DNA of 26,452 nucleotides from Schoenoplectus triqueter (Eukaryota; Streptophyta; Magnoliopsida; Poales; Cyperaceae): positions 1 to 26,452 of the forward strand of contig CAXKVV010001988.1 in NCBI GenBank assembly GCA_964058805.1. Reading direction: 5' to 3'. A program made the translations under genes and the position numbers. Positions 1-9,944 of this stretch are shown here, in pieces (within the stretch, counting starts at the first letter, position 1; the number at the start of each line of letters is the position of its first letter). The notes below the pieces were generated by a model, which was not told where the DNA came from, made no database searches, and was given only the letters and a program-made list of their open reading frames with translations.

Positions 1-2429
1 AGGAAAAATTGAAGGTTGTTGCAATCATAACTATACATCAAGGACCCAACTAAATGAGCATAAAGCACTATTACATTCACAGGCTCTCCATTTTGGACCG
101 AATGCAGGCGTTGCCCTTAAATCTTTGAATATGAAAATAAGTTGGTTATATTAACAAATATTTTTCATATGAATTGAATAAAATTTATTGTGTCCAAATT
201 TATTTATGAAGCGACAAAACGGTATGAATTGAACAAAAGAGTCAGTTGTCTTTGTTAATTGTGATATAATTAATTAATTGCAGCAATTTGAAGTAAATTT
301 GTCTAGAGCTAATCAAACCCATCTCTCCAATAAGTATGAATTGGACAGAAATCAACTTATTTTGCTAATAGACACTAACTAGTAGCCTAGTAGCCTTAAT
401 GATATATATATACACTAATATTAATTTGATGTGTGATCAACTAACTTGTCAGTCTGAACTATAGAGGCACTTTAATTACAATTAAGACGTGGTGACTGTT
501 TTATTTAATACTGGATAATTTTTGCATTTAGACCCCTGTGCAGGGCTATTATTTTCACAAATATCTATCAGAAATAAAATAAAATGTATGAAGGCCACTC
601 ATCAATGGTAACCAAAATTAGTGTGAAACTGATTATTGTGGTAAAACATTTAATATAAGGGGAATAAAAAAATAAAGATCTCCCCCTTGATAGTAAGATG
701 ACAATAAATCTTATCATGATTTTGGGTGAAGCACGGTACAGTTTTTAATTTAATCAACAAATACGTGGTTGGCTCTTGACTATAACAAGTTATCTATTAC
801 ATTGAAATTGGATGATTCATTCAAGCAATACTGTTTATGATTTGTTTGCCAAGATAAGTTAAAAGAAACAAATAGTTTTGTCTAGGTGCACTAAAAACCG
901 ACCAGCTGTTGAGAAATTATTGACCTAGAACATTGACTTGTTTGGCAAATACGTGGACAATTTCATAGAAATTTTGGTGTTTGCTTCACTCAAACTATTG
1001 CAATCAAATCTACATATGTAGATTTTTCTAGGTTTATGTATAGGACTGGAATCTCAAACAACCATCCTGCTAAAAAACGTGAAATAATAATATATCATAA
1101 CATTTTTATAGTCAGAACTGTACACAAGATAACTGCATAAATGGATGTATCAAGTCCTAACTTATCGGAACAGAATCTGCTATTTGGACACTTGAGTATT
1201 TTTTTTTTCCCATTCAAATGAATAAGCCTACTTGAGTATTTTTTTTATATATTTTACAGATTGGTCCAATAAAATTTATTGATTAGTTCAATATCTAACT
1301 ATTTGCTAAATAATAATTCATTTATTGACAAAATTTTGCTATTTGGACAACAGATTCGTTCCGTCTTGTTTGCTAATCCCATTGTCAAATTGTTAAAGAA
1401 AAAAAATCATGTTCCATCTGTCGATCTGAAAATATTTGCCCTTGAAAAACCATGTAATATGTTAATTATATAATGAATCATGCAGTAATATCAATAAAGA
1501 TTAATACCCGCTGCACCAATTGTTATACAAAAAAATATTCCCAAGGGATTCTGACAACCCTTTTATGAGCTTGCAGCTCATCAACGAATAAAGAAGTTAC
1601 CTTTTGCGCGAATCTGTACTTATTAGATTAGAGGGTCGGTTGATATTTTATTTATTTAACCTTTATGAGTGATATTTTATTCATTTAACCTTAATTAGTC
1701 ACTTCTAATTGGTTACTTTACTGTGACGATCACCGACAGTCTCGTCTTGTGGGGCCATTGTGAGATTTAATTTATATTATATTTTAGTTCTTAAAGGTTG
1801 ATCTGTATTGATAAATAATCTTAGATGTAGATCTTCTTTTCTCTATTCTTTTGACAGCTTGATGAACTAGGAATCCTGCTTAGACATTTCTTTTATTTAA
1901 TTTTGTCGGAGTAATATATTTTTTTAATGTATGAACTATGAAGCATTTAGTTCTCGTATTTTTTTGTGTGAATCTACGACTATCAGGCTGGCCTAATTAA
2001 TTCAAAAAAGAAAGCAAAATACATAATTCATACCAGGATTATTGCCTACTGGCTACTGCTAATACTACCTTGAAAAATATAATAAAACAAAATAAATTAA
2101 GGATAAATTTTGTGTTTGGAAAACCTTCACAGAGTTAACAAATACGATTTTTTGATCTTTTAACAATTAAGTTAAATTATTAAGGCAAAATGAAACATAA
2201 GACTCTAAAGACTAGCCTTAACACATAATTAAGCACTAAGAAGTAAAATCATCTATTTATCAATCTTCCATTACCATTTTTCTAGTATAAACTTTCCACT
2301 CAATCTTGTACAGTATTTTTCTAGTCCCTCCATAAATCTTGTTGAAGGCAGCACCGAACAAAAGGTGGAGAAAGAATGGCTCAAGCTCATGTACAAGTAA
2401 TTTTTAGAAAATAGTAAATTGAAATTTTT
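1..2429. other. AT-rich intergenic DNA, no gene recognised
   Basis: No open frame here resembles a known protein. The longest (1279-1473, +) is 64 codons of low-complexity AT-rich sequence. The only structure I can support is an imperfect tandem duplication of 29 bp at 1641-1669 and 1670-1698 (26 of 29 bases match). Short T-runs preceded by CTTGAGTA recur near 1191 and 1231. Nothing suggests an RNA gene. Confidence 0.6.
1641..1698. repeat. 29-bp imperfect tandem duplication
   Basis: Two adjacent units, each starting TGATATTTTATT, match at 26 of 29 positions. They lie in non-coding AT-rich DNA and look like a local slippage or short-duplication product. Confidence 0.7.
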
Positions 2430-2751
2430 TGTTAAGAAGTTACTAGATAATAGAAAAAATATCTCAAGTCTAGAATGTACTTAGAACATATCTTAGATAT
2501 TTATAAGCAAAATATTTAGATTCTAGATGTATCTTTTGAGTAGTATAAATAAGGATGTCATGCTCCTCATTTGATATCTAGCAAGAGCAAAACAATTCAC
2601 TCTAAAGAAATGAAGAGAGATTAGAAAAATATTAAGAAACTAGAGGTGTAATAGTTAGAGGTATAAATATTTGAGTAGTAATGGTTGTAATAATATTTTG
2701 AGAGATTAATAAAAAAAATATAATTTTAATTTAGTGGCTCCATACTCAACA
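2430..2751 (+). mobile_element. Probable solo LTR or LTR fragment (322 bp)
   Basis: The segment starts TGTTAAG and ends CTCAACA, giving a short terminal inverted repeat of TG...CA type with one mismatch. Inside are a TATA-like GTATAAATAAGG near 2540 and an AATAAA-type poly(A) signal near 2708, in the order expected of an LTR promoter and polyadenylation region. No primer-binding site follows, no internal coding region flanks it and no second copy is seen. The flanks (TTTTT on the left, AATCT on the right) do not form a target-site duplication. It is therefore a solo LTR with an eroded duplication, a truncated remnant, or a chance resemblance. Confidence 0.42.
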
Positions 2752-3067
2752 AATCTCAACCAAGCTTTACGTGTGAAGCAAATTTCGTTGCATCTTCTGC
2801 ACTTACAATAAAACAGAGGTTGTGGATAATAAGTCCTTCCAAAACAGTTAAATAAGTGATAGTGCCCATGAGAATAATCAATGGCTAGTGGATCTACAGA
2901 TTTTTATAGTGACTACTCGTCAATAAATTGGTCATGTAATTTGTTTTTTTTCTTAATTAAGTGGTCAGAACAATATTTTATCTCAAAATAAAGTTAGAGC
3001 AGCTATATGACTCAGCTTACTGCTATGATGGCATGATGCTATACTCTCATTAATTGTAGGCTGCTCC

Positions 3068-3168
3068 TCTGTCCCTATGTTCTTATTTTTTTTTTCTATT
3101 GTACTAATGGATTTAACTGTTCTTTTTCTCTTTTCTTACATATTTATTTGTGTTTTCTTTATAGAAAA
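3068..3168. repeat. 101-bp direct repeat, copy 1
   Basis: This T-rich stretch, with ATGTTCTTATTTTT near its start and TTTATAGAAAA at its end, recurs at 3531-3631 with roughly 90 percent identity by eye. The two copies flank a GC-rich insert. A 94-codon frame runs through copy 1 and the insert, but its composition (poly-Phe, poly-Lys and Asn) argues against coding. Confidence 0.8.
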
Positions 3169-3530
3169 CCGCCCCCGACCCGTCCCGGGAACCCGTGCAA
3201 ACCCGAAAAAAATCAAAAAAAATCAAAACAATAAAAAAAATGCAGAAAAAGTTATTTTTTTGGTAAAAAATATAAATAGTTATATATTTTTAATATTCTT
3301 AATAATTATTTTTGAATTTTTCAGAACTTATTTGGATTTTATTAGGTTATTTTTGAATTAAAAAAAACTCTTGGACCCGACTCGTCCGACCCGATGGGTC
3401 TAGGACAGATCGCGACCGAATTCCCCAAAATGGACCCGTCCCGTAAAAACCCGTTAACCCATCCCGACTCATCCCGTGTAAACCCGCCGACCCGTACAAT
3501 CCCGTCCCGACCCGATCCGTTTTTAATACA
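3169..3530. mobile_element. CCCGACCCG-rich insert, probably a truncated DNA transposon
   Basis: The insert has CCCGACCCG/CCCGTCCCG-type motifs clustered at both ends and an A/T-rich core. Read on the minus strand, its right end is TAGTGTATTAAAAACGG. This is very like the minus-strand end of the CCCG-rich block finishing at 20075 (TAGTGTTTACCAAACGG). Subterminal GC-rich short repeats next to a short terminal motif are typical of non-autonomous hAT-like elements. The left end has no matching inverted repeat and abuts direct-repeat copy 1, so I infer truncation or rearrangement. Superfamily is an inference. Confidence 0.45.
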
Positions 3531-3631
3531 CTATGTCCATATGTTCTTATTTTTGTTTCTATTGTACTAGTGGATTTAACTGTTCTTTTTCCCTTTTCTT
3601 ACATATTTATTTGCGTTTCCTTTATAGAAAA
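3531..3631. repeat. 101-bp direct repeat, copy 2
   Basis: This is the partner of 3068-3168. It begins immediately beside the TAATACACTA end of the CCCG-rich insert, which suggests it is the original host sequence to the right of an insertion, with copy 1 created by duplication. Confidence 0.8.
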
Positions 3632-4685
3632 GGCCAGTGACAAATTTCAGTGTCCTTGTGTAGAATACAAGTTTTGAAAAGGACAGAAATTAACCCAGTT
3701 ACAGAGACAGAATTTTCCTCATCTGCAATATTCAGTTGACAAAGAAGAACAACAGTTTGTCACCTCGCTCTGAAATTTAATGGTCGGAATTAGGGAATAG
3801 TGACCATAAAAAGAAAAGGAGAAGGATTACATGATAATCATTTTTATAAAAGAATTAATAAAAAATATCAACAATTGAAAATTTAAAAAGCAAATGTATA
3901 TGCATGTAATTAAAAATATAGATAACTTGCCAATTAAATTTCATGCAATTTAAATATATATTATTTGACGATAAATCAAGAACAAAGTAATTTGGTGCCT
4001 ACCGTCTTCACTACGTGCTTTTATTAATTCATCACTGCTCGTCTTCACTCCAATGGGCTTTTTCCAAATTAATGCACAGAAATTAGATTTGGTATATTCT
4101 ACTTCTACCTATGCACAGATATTGGGCTTTCTACTTGGGTTTTCTTTTCATCCAAATAGGTATTTGTGTCGTTGTGATAGGAAATGGGCTCATAGTTTCT
4201 GTTATACAGAACAGAACCGATGGTTGATGCAGCCGTAGTTACATTTCGACCTTCGGATGGAAATCAGACGGCTTGTATAATAACTAAATTAGGGAAAACT
4301 TTGTCCTTAATCTAAACCGTTCAATTGTGATCGAGAATCTCATGTGATATCTTACTTGGCAATCCGGAGGCGGGCCGGACGAAAATGGCAGACAATAATC
4401 AGATTTATGTACTTTTTACCGTTTTCCCTGAGGCGTATTTTTGATGATCCGGGAACGGGACGGAAGAGAGTAGCAAACGATATTAGATTCTCGTACCATT
4501 GTCACCCTTTAAATTTTAATGGTTGTGGCATGGAGTAGTAAAGTAATGGCTTTGTATTTGCTGCCATAATTGATCATAGACTCAATGGCAGCAAGCTTCC
4601 ATAACAAATTATGGCCAAAGATCACATTCGTAAAGTAATGATCCCCTACCCTTCACATTATCCATAAATGGATTTTTTTTCTGTA
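3632..4685. other. Intergenic DNA, no gene recognised
   Basis: Two plus-strand frames of about 60 codons occur here (4053-4238 and 4344-4538). Neither resembles a known protein, carries a recognisable motif or has a partner exon. I see no RNA gene or structured repeat. Confidence 0.55.
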
Positions 4686-4693
4686 AATTGAAC
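4686..4693. repeat. 8-bp target-site duplication, left copy
   Basis: AATTGAAC directly before the TAGCGCTGCA terminus. It is identical to 5360-5367. Confidence 0.85.
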
Positions 4694-5359
4694 TAGCGCT
4701 GCACAAAAAAGCTCGGGCTCGTGGCTCAGCTCGGGTTCGGACCGGGCTCGAGCTAATCTGACTCGAGCTAAAATGACTCGAGCTAATTTGGCTCGAGCTA
4801 ATCTGGCTCGGTAGTTAAATGAGCTGAGTTTGAGTTAGGGTCGGCTCGGCTCGTGGCTCGACTCAGCTCGAATAAAAAATAGTTTTTATAATTTTTTTTT
4901 GCCGAACTCTAATCCGATAACTCCTCTCTCATCATTTCTCACCATCTCACCATGTCAGCGGGTTAAAGACGTTTCTTGTTCGCTCGTAATTAGATTTGTA
5001 TATCTGACTCGATAGTTTTTTGTTGGTCCATCCATTCAAATTAATGCAGCGAAGATGTCATTGAAAAAATAGTTTGTTGATATACCAATTTTGTACCAAT
5101 TCTCATACCAATCTTCTAGATATACCAACTTTATAGTTTATAGATGTATTAAATCTAAATATTAAATTGAGTCAACGCACATGCATTGGCTCGTGAGCCA
5201 GCTCGCGAGCTAGCTTGAAAAGTAACGAGCCGAGCTTGAGCTAGGTTTTTCAGCTCGAACCGTTTCACGAGCTTGGCTCGACTCGACTCAAATTTTCATG
5301 AGCCGAGCTTGAGTTAAGCCCAGCTCGACTCGACTCGACTCGACTCGTTTGCAGCCCTA
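4694..5359. mobile_element. Non-autonomous hAT-type DNA transposon (666 bp)
   Basis: The left end is TAGCGCTGCA and the inverted right end is TAGGGCTGCA, so nine of ten terminal bases match. The element is flanked by a perfect 8-bp direct repeat AATTGAAC (4686-4693 and 5360-5367), the duplication length of the hAT superfamily. Both subterminal regions are packed with short GAGCTCG/GGCTCGA-type motifs in direct and inverted orientation, about 4710-4870 and 5185-5350, a usual arrangement for hAT transposase binding. There is no transposase frame, so it would need a transposase supplied in trans. The core (about 4875-5180) is AT-rich and non-coding. Confidence 0.85.
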
Positions 5360-5367
5360 AATTGAAC
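5360..5367. repeat. 8-bp target-site duplication, right copy
   Basis: AATTGAAC directly after the TGCAGCCCTA terminus. It is identical to 4686-4693. Confidence 0.85.
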
Positions 5368-5466
5368 CCGTTGTGTGTTGATACGAATGAAAACCTTGAG
5401 AAATGATATGTTACTAAATAAAGGGAATCAAACTATTGATGTGGAAATCAAACTTCTGTGGTACCA

Positions 5467-5649
5467 TAACCTATGTCAAACATCACATAGAAGCGATGAA
5501 CTCCGTCACTGAAAAAAAAAAGCCAATAACATATGTCAAACATCACATAGAAGCGATGAACTTCGCCACTGAAAAAGAGAAGCCAATAACCTATGTCAAA
5601 CATCACATAGAAGCGATGAACTTCGCCACTGAAAAAGAGAAGCCAATAA
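5467..5649. repeat. 60-bp minisatellite, about 3 tandem copies
   Basis: The period is exactly 60 bp. Units 2 and 3 differ by a single base, and unit 1 differs in its A-run and a few positions. Because 60 is divisible by three, frames stay open on both strands. The plus frame (5436-5675, 79 codons) has a 20-residue repeat containing TYVKHHIEAMN, and the minus strand also stays open. I recognise no protein family, and no promoter or upstream exon is evident. The near-identity of units 2 and 3 suggests recent expansion. Confidence 0.9.
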
Positions 5650-6154
5650 GCAGTAAAGCTGATACAGGGCCTTGACATTCTATGTTTGACCCTATTTTCC
5701 AGATTTGAATTTTCAGAGGCAAAACGCTTCTGTCATAGTGGGTTGACCTCTCACCAAAAAACAAAGACAACAATAGGAAGCACATTTTCGTGGTTAAGCG
5801 AGGCAGGTTGTGCTAACTTTTATTTTCGTGGTTAACAATCGGCCCTACATTTAGAACCGGATTTTAGCTAATGATAGCCCTAAATATTAGATTCTTAATA
5901 AAATAAAAGTCATAAGGGATTTTTAGAAATAATTTTTAACTAATAACTGTTTCTAAAGACTTTGGCCCGTAAACATACAGAAGAGTCGTACCCACGAATT
6001 ATGAAAACTTATATATCCATTGTTCATTATATGCTTAATCCAACGCTCCTAGTTGAAAACCCATAAATTGTGAATCTCTATTTATAATCTCCCCTCTATT
6101 CTTCATCTGTCTCATTTACTTTAATTTGTACCTTAGATAAAAAAAATGGAGATT
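5650..6154. other. Intergenic flank of the copia insertion
   Basis: AT-rich non-coding DNA up to the target-site duplication of the retrotransposon. No feature is recognised. Confidence 0.6.
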
Positions 6155-6159
6155 GTAGC
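6155..6159. repeat. 5-bp target-site duplication of the copia element, left copy
   Basis: GTAGC immediately before the TGTGGAAATT end of the left LTR. It is identical to 11322-11326. Confidence 0.9.
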
Positions 6160-6423
6160 TGTGGAAATTGAGACATTGAATTGAAAGAAGAAAATAGATT
6201 TTTGTTATATCCTTTACAGAGGAGATTTACACCTATATACTGGACAAGCTAGCCGTTTTCTAGTTGCTAAATTTACATAGATTCTAATTATATCCTGATT
6301 ACATTCTAATTCCCTAATTATAGCCTAATTCTAAATATGCACAATACTAGCCGTTGCTATGTACAATCTATGACAGCCTGTGATGATTTGGACAATCTGA
6401 GGCCATTAGTATTAATCTCAATA
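6160..6423 (-). repeat. Copia 3' LTR (264 bp)
   Basis: It matches 11058-11321 at 263 of 264 positions. On the element's strand it begins TATTGAGATTAATAC and ends TTTCCACA. A TATA-like TATATAGG lies at 6239-6232 on the minus strand. The first 65 bases or so also encode the C-terminal tail of pol. Confidence 0.95.
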
Positions 6424-9400
6424 CTCCCCCTCAAGTTTGGTTCGTACAAGTTGTAAGAGCCTAACTTGTTGAGAATTTGTTGAGACGTTTTCTTGTCCAA
6501 AGCTTTAGTGAAGATATCTGCTAGCTGTTCCTGACTTCTGATAAAAGAAATCGCGATTTCCTTTGACTGCACTTTGTCTCGAATGAAATGACAATCTACT
6601 TCTATGTGTTTTGTTCTCTCATGGAATACTGGATTTGAAGCAATGTGACGTGCTGCCTGATTGTCACAGAACATTTGTATGGGTTCTGGACTTTCAATTA
6701 GCATGTCATGTAGCAGATGCTTGATCCAAATGAGTTCGCTTGCGGTTGATGTCATTGCTCTGTATTCTGCTTCCGCACTTGAGCGAGCTATTACGTTCTG
6801 TTTCTTGCTTCTCCATGTTACTAGATTGCCACCTACAAAGGTACAGAAACCGGTGGTTGATTTTCTGTCACAGCTTCCGGCCCAATCTGCATCAGAGAAA
6901 CCAACCACAGTGTTAGTCGCATTTTGTTTCATCAATATTCCTTGTCCAGGAGTACCTTTAAGATATCTTAGTATTCGATTAATGGCTTCCATGTGACAAG
7001 TTCGAGGTGCATGCATAAATTGACTTACCGTGCTAACTGCAAATGTGATATCAGGTCTGGTAACAGTTAAATAAATTAATTTTCCAACTAATCTTTGGTA
7101 TTGGCTTATGTCTGATAATGGTTTTCCATCCTCAGTATTTAGTTTAATATTGGTTTCCATTGGACTAGTGGCTGGTTTGGTTCCTAGCTTACCAGTTTCC
7201 TTTAGCAAGTCTAATGTATACTTTCTCTGAGATAAAAACAATCCTTTGGTTGAGTGAGCTATCTCTATTCCTAGAAAGTATGAGAGTTTGCCTAGATCCT
7301 TTATGTCAAATTTTCCTTTCAGCATTTCTTTGACTTTTTTTATTCTTTGTTTATTGTTACCGGTAATGATAATATCATCAACATACACTAGGATAATAGT
7401 AATTGAGTTATCATTCTTTTCTATAAATACAGAGCAATCTGCAGTGCTCTTCTTAAAGTTATGCTCTATGAGAAAAGTATTAAGTTTGGCATACCATGCT
7501 CTCGGAGACTGTTTAAGGCCATAAATAGCCTTTCGAAGTTTGCATACCTTGGAGGTTTCAAAATATCCTGGTGGGGGTGTCATGTAGACTTCCTCCTCAA
7601 GATCTCCTTGTAAGAAAGCATTTTTTACATCCATTTGGAACAGGTCCCACCCATGATTGGTTGCTATTGACATTAAGATCCTAAAAGTGTTCATTTTTGC
7701 TACAGGGGCAAATGTTTCTTGATAGTCAATGCCGTATGTTTGGGTGAAACCTTTGACAACTAATCTGGCTTTATACCTTTCAACTGTGCCATCACTGTTA
7801 TATTTTATCTTATAGACCCATTTGCATCCTACTGGTTTCTTACCTTTGGGTAGTTCTACCATGTCCCATGTGTTGTTTTGTTCTAAGGCCTTTAATTCTT
7901 CATTCATGGCTTGAATCCATATGGTCTGTTGTTTGGCCTCGTCATACGAATTTGGTTCATTGTTACCGTCAAGTTTGCTTAAATAAGTCTGGTAGGTTGG
8001 TGATACCTTATTGTAATTAATAAAATCTTGGATAGGATACAAAACCTGATGGGATATAAAATCCCTTAACCTTGTTGAAGGTTGCCTTGTTCGTGTTGAT
8101 CGTCGTCTGATTGCATCTTCTTCTTCTTCTTGTCTGTCTTCTGTATTGTTCCGTTCATCCGCATAATCTCCCCCTGAAGAAGATGCGGAAGGATTTTCTT
8201 CATTGTCAAAGGAAGGAGAGATGAATTGCAGAGTGCTTGGTGTTGCAGCGGTGGTGTCATGTGCAGGCATGAAGAATGGTTCATGTTCTCTGAAAACTAT
8301 ATCCCTGGAAATATACAGTTTATTTTGTTCGGGATCAAAGCACTTGTATCCCTTTTGGGTTGACGAGTAGCCAAGAAAAATAGTTTTCACAGAGTTTTTA
8401 TCTAGTTTGTCCTTTCGTTTGATATATACAAAGCAGGTGCATCCAAATACTCTAATATGATCTAAGTCGATTTTTCTTCCTTTGAGAATTTCAAGAGGAC
8501 TTATATTATTGAGATTTAGGCTTGGTAATCTATTTATGAGGTAAGTAGCAGTTAGAATTGCATCCGACCAGAATTTCTTTGGAACATTATTCTGAAGTAG
8601 TAAAGCTCTTGTTTTTTCAAGAAGATGTCTATTTTTTCTTTCAGAAACTCCATTTTGTTGGGGTGTATGAATACATGTTGTTTGATGAAGAATACCATGT
8701 TGTTTGAAAAAAATGGTGAAATCCTTATTCATATATTCAGTACCATTGTCAGATCGAAAAACTTTGACTTGAGCATTGTATTGGTTTGTAATAAAATTAA
8801 AAAATTCTTGAAAGCATGAAAAAACTTCATTTTTGGTTTTTAAAAGATATACCCAAGTAGTTTTTGAAAAATCATCAATGAATGTAACATAATATTTATA
8901 ATGATTGTATGATTCTACGGGAGAAGGTCCCCAAACATCAGAATGAATTAAATCAAAACATTTTTCTACTTTAGTTATGGAAGTAGGAAAAGGTAAACGA
9001 GTTTGCTTTGCAAATCTATAAGTATCACAACTAGAAGAATCATAATTATAATGAAAAAGTCTATTCAAAACTTGATCAGATGGATGACCAAATCTTAAAT
9101 GCAATAAATATCCACGATCATTGTTTTTACTTGATGCAAAACACTTATTATTTTCTTCAAGATAATATAAGCCATTCCTAAGAATTCCTTCACCAATCAT
9201 ATTCCCTGAGATTCTGTCCTGAAAAATCACTTTTTCTGGTAAGAATATTACAGCACAATTGAGATCTTTGACGATCTTATTAACAGATAATAAATTAGAA
9301 TGAAAGTCTGGTAAATATAAGGCCTCATTGGCTGGTTGGTTGAGAATAGAAATGGTTCCTGTACCAAAAATTTTGGTTTGACCACCATTAGCTGTTGTGA

Positions 9401-9944
9401 CAAATTGTGGTTTACTTGAGGTTACCAGATTAAAAAACTTGTTTGGATTACAAGACATGTGGTGCGTTGCTCCTGAATCGATAATCCAATTTGAATCATG
9501 CTGGTTTTTATTTAAATACATTGAATTATTTGAAAGCTTAAGTTCAGATAAACCTGAATAATTTTGTCTCGGCTGGAGTAGCTGGTTCAGTTGATTGACC
9601 AATTGTGTCAATTGATCTGATGTCGGCCCAGATGATCCAGTAGGTCCTGCTTGACCAGAAGGCCCAGGCGGCCCAGAAGACCCAGTCGGCCCAGAAGACC
9701 CAGGCGGATAAAACAGGGGCGGCCCAGAAGGAGCGGGCCCAGGCGGATTAAACAGAGGCGGCCCAGAAGATTGATTAAATGGAGGCCCGGAAGACAGAGC
9801 CGGCCCGTAAAGAGCGGTATTAGGGTTGATTTCACCCGCGCCTTTTCCCTTCGCGTTAGTCCCGCCGCTGGTGATTTCTCCTATGGCGGAGTGTGCCTCT
9901 CTGCGCCATCCGCCAGTGTTGGCACCTCCGCCGCCTCTGTTGTT
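6357..9944 (-). CDS. pol: Copia pol polyprotein region (protease, integrase, reverse transcriptase, RNase H)
   Basis: The frame opens right after the UAG that ends gag and stays open for 1195 codons. Protease active site Asp-Ser-Gly lies in WIIDSGATHH (9479-9471). The integrase has its HxxxxH pair in LHLRFGH. The expected CxxC is Cys-Asp-Thr-Tyr (CDTYRFAKQ), so the second zinc Cys is missing. The DDE residues are in HSDVWGP, RSDNGTEY and GVSERKN. Reverse transcriptase has QMDVKNAFLQGD and YVDD (7386-7375). RNase H has FSDADWAG, SSAEAEY and FCDNQAA. The first in-frame ATG is at about 9521, just before the protease, so expression from its own start is unlikely and fusion to gag is expected. The N-terminal linker (about 9850-9640) is collagen-like, rich in GPPGP/GSSGP. 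The C-terminus runs about 21 codons into the LTR. Confidence 0.92.
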   Translation of the reverse strand, partial: NNRGGGGANTGGWRREAHSAIGEITSGGTNAKGKGAGEINPNTALYGPALSSGPPFNQSSGPPLFNPPGPAPSGPPLFYPPGSSGPTGSSGPPGPSGQAGPTGSSGPTSDQLTQLVNQLNQLLQPRQNYSGLSELKLSNNSMYLNKNQHDSNWIIDSGATHHMSCNPNKFFNLVTSSKPQFVTTANGGQTKIFGTGTISILNQPANEALYLPDFHSNLLSVNKIVKDLNCAVIFLPEKVIFQDRISGNMIGEGILRNGLYYLEENNKCFASSKNNDRGYLLHLRFGHPSDQVLNRLFHYNYDSSSCDTYRFAKQTRLPFPTSITKVEKCFDLIHSDVWGPSPVESYNHYKYYVTFIDDFSKTTWVYLLKTKNEVFSCFQEFFNFITNQYNAQVKVFRSDNGTEYMNKDFTIFFKQHGILHQTTCIHTPQQNGVSERKNRHLLEKTRALLLQNNVPKKFWSDAILTATYLINRLPSLNLNNISPLEILKGRKIDLDHIRVFGCTCFVYIKRKDKLDKNSVKTIFLGYSSTQKGYKCFDPEQNKLYISRDIVFREHEPFFMPAHDTTAATPSTLQFISPSFDNEENPSASSSGGDYADERNNTEDRQEEEEDAIRRRSTRTRQPSTRLRDFISHQVLYPIQDFINYNKVSPTYQTYLSKLDGNNEPNSYDEAKQQTIWIQAMNEELKALEQNNTWDMVELPKGKKPVGCKWVYKIKYNSDGTVERYKARLVVKGFTQTYGIDYQETFAPVAKMNTFRILMSIATNHGWDLFQMDVKNAFLQGDLEEEVYMTPPPGYFETSKVCKLRKAIYGLKQSPRAWYAKLNTFLIEHNFKKSTADCSVFIEKNDNSITIILVYVDDIIITGNNKQRIKKVKEMLKGKFDIKDLGKLSYFLGIEIAHSTKGLFLSQRKYTLDLLKETGKLGTKPATSPMETNIKLNTEDGKPLSDISQYQRLVGKLIYLTVTRPDITFAVSTVSQFMHAPRTCHMEAINRILRYLKGTPGQGILMKQNATNTVVGFSDADWAGSCDRKSTTGFCTFVGGNLVTWRSKKQNVIARSSAEAEYRAMTSTASELIWIKHLLHDMLIESPEPIQMFCDNQAARHIASNPVFHERTKHIEVDCHFIRDKVQSKEIAISFIRSQEQLADIFTKALDKKTSQQILNKLGSYNLYEPNLRGSIEINTNGLRLSKSSQAVIDCT
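6424..6434 (-). other. Polypurine tract
   Basis: On the minus strand TTGAGGGGGAG abuts the 3' LTR, the usual plus-strand primer of copia elements. The same bases are in frame and encode Leu-Arg-Gly-Ser of the pol C-terminus, so the priming site lies inside coding sequence. Confidence 0.88.

Noticed and set aside
3068..3631. Miniature LTR retrotransposon (TRIM) with 101-bp LTRs
   Set aside because: The repeats do not end in CA, no primer-binding site follows the first copy, no polypurine tract precedes the second and there is no target duplication.
5467..5649. CRISPR-like array
   Set aside because: The 60-bp units are directly tandem with no variable spacers, only three copies, in a plant genome.
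9609..9611. Separate start of pol at 9611
   Set aside because: The codon is TTG and the same frame is open back to the UAG at 9945, so it is not a real start.
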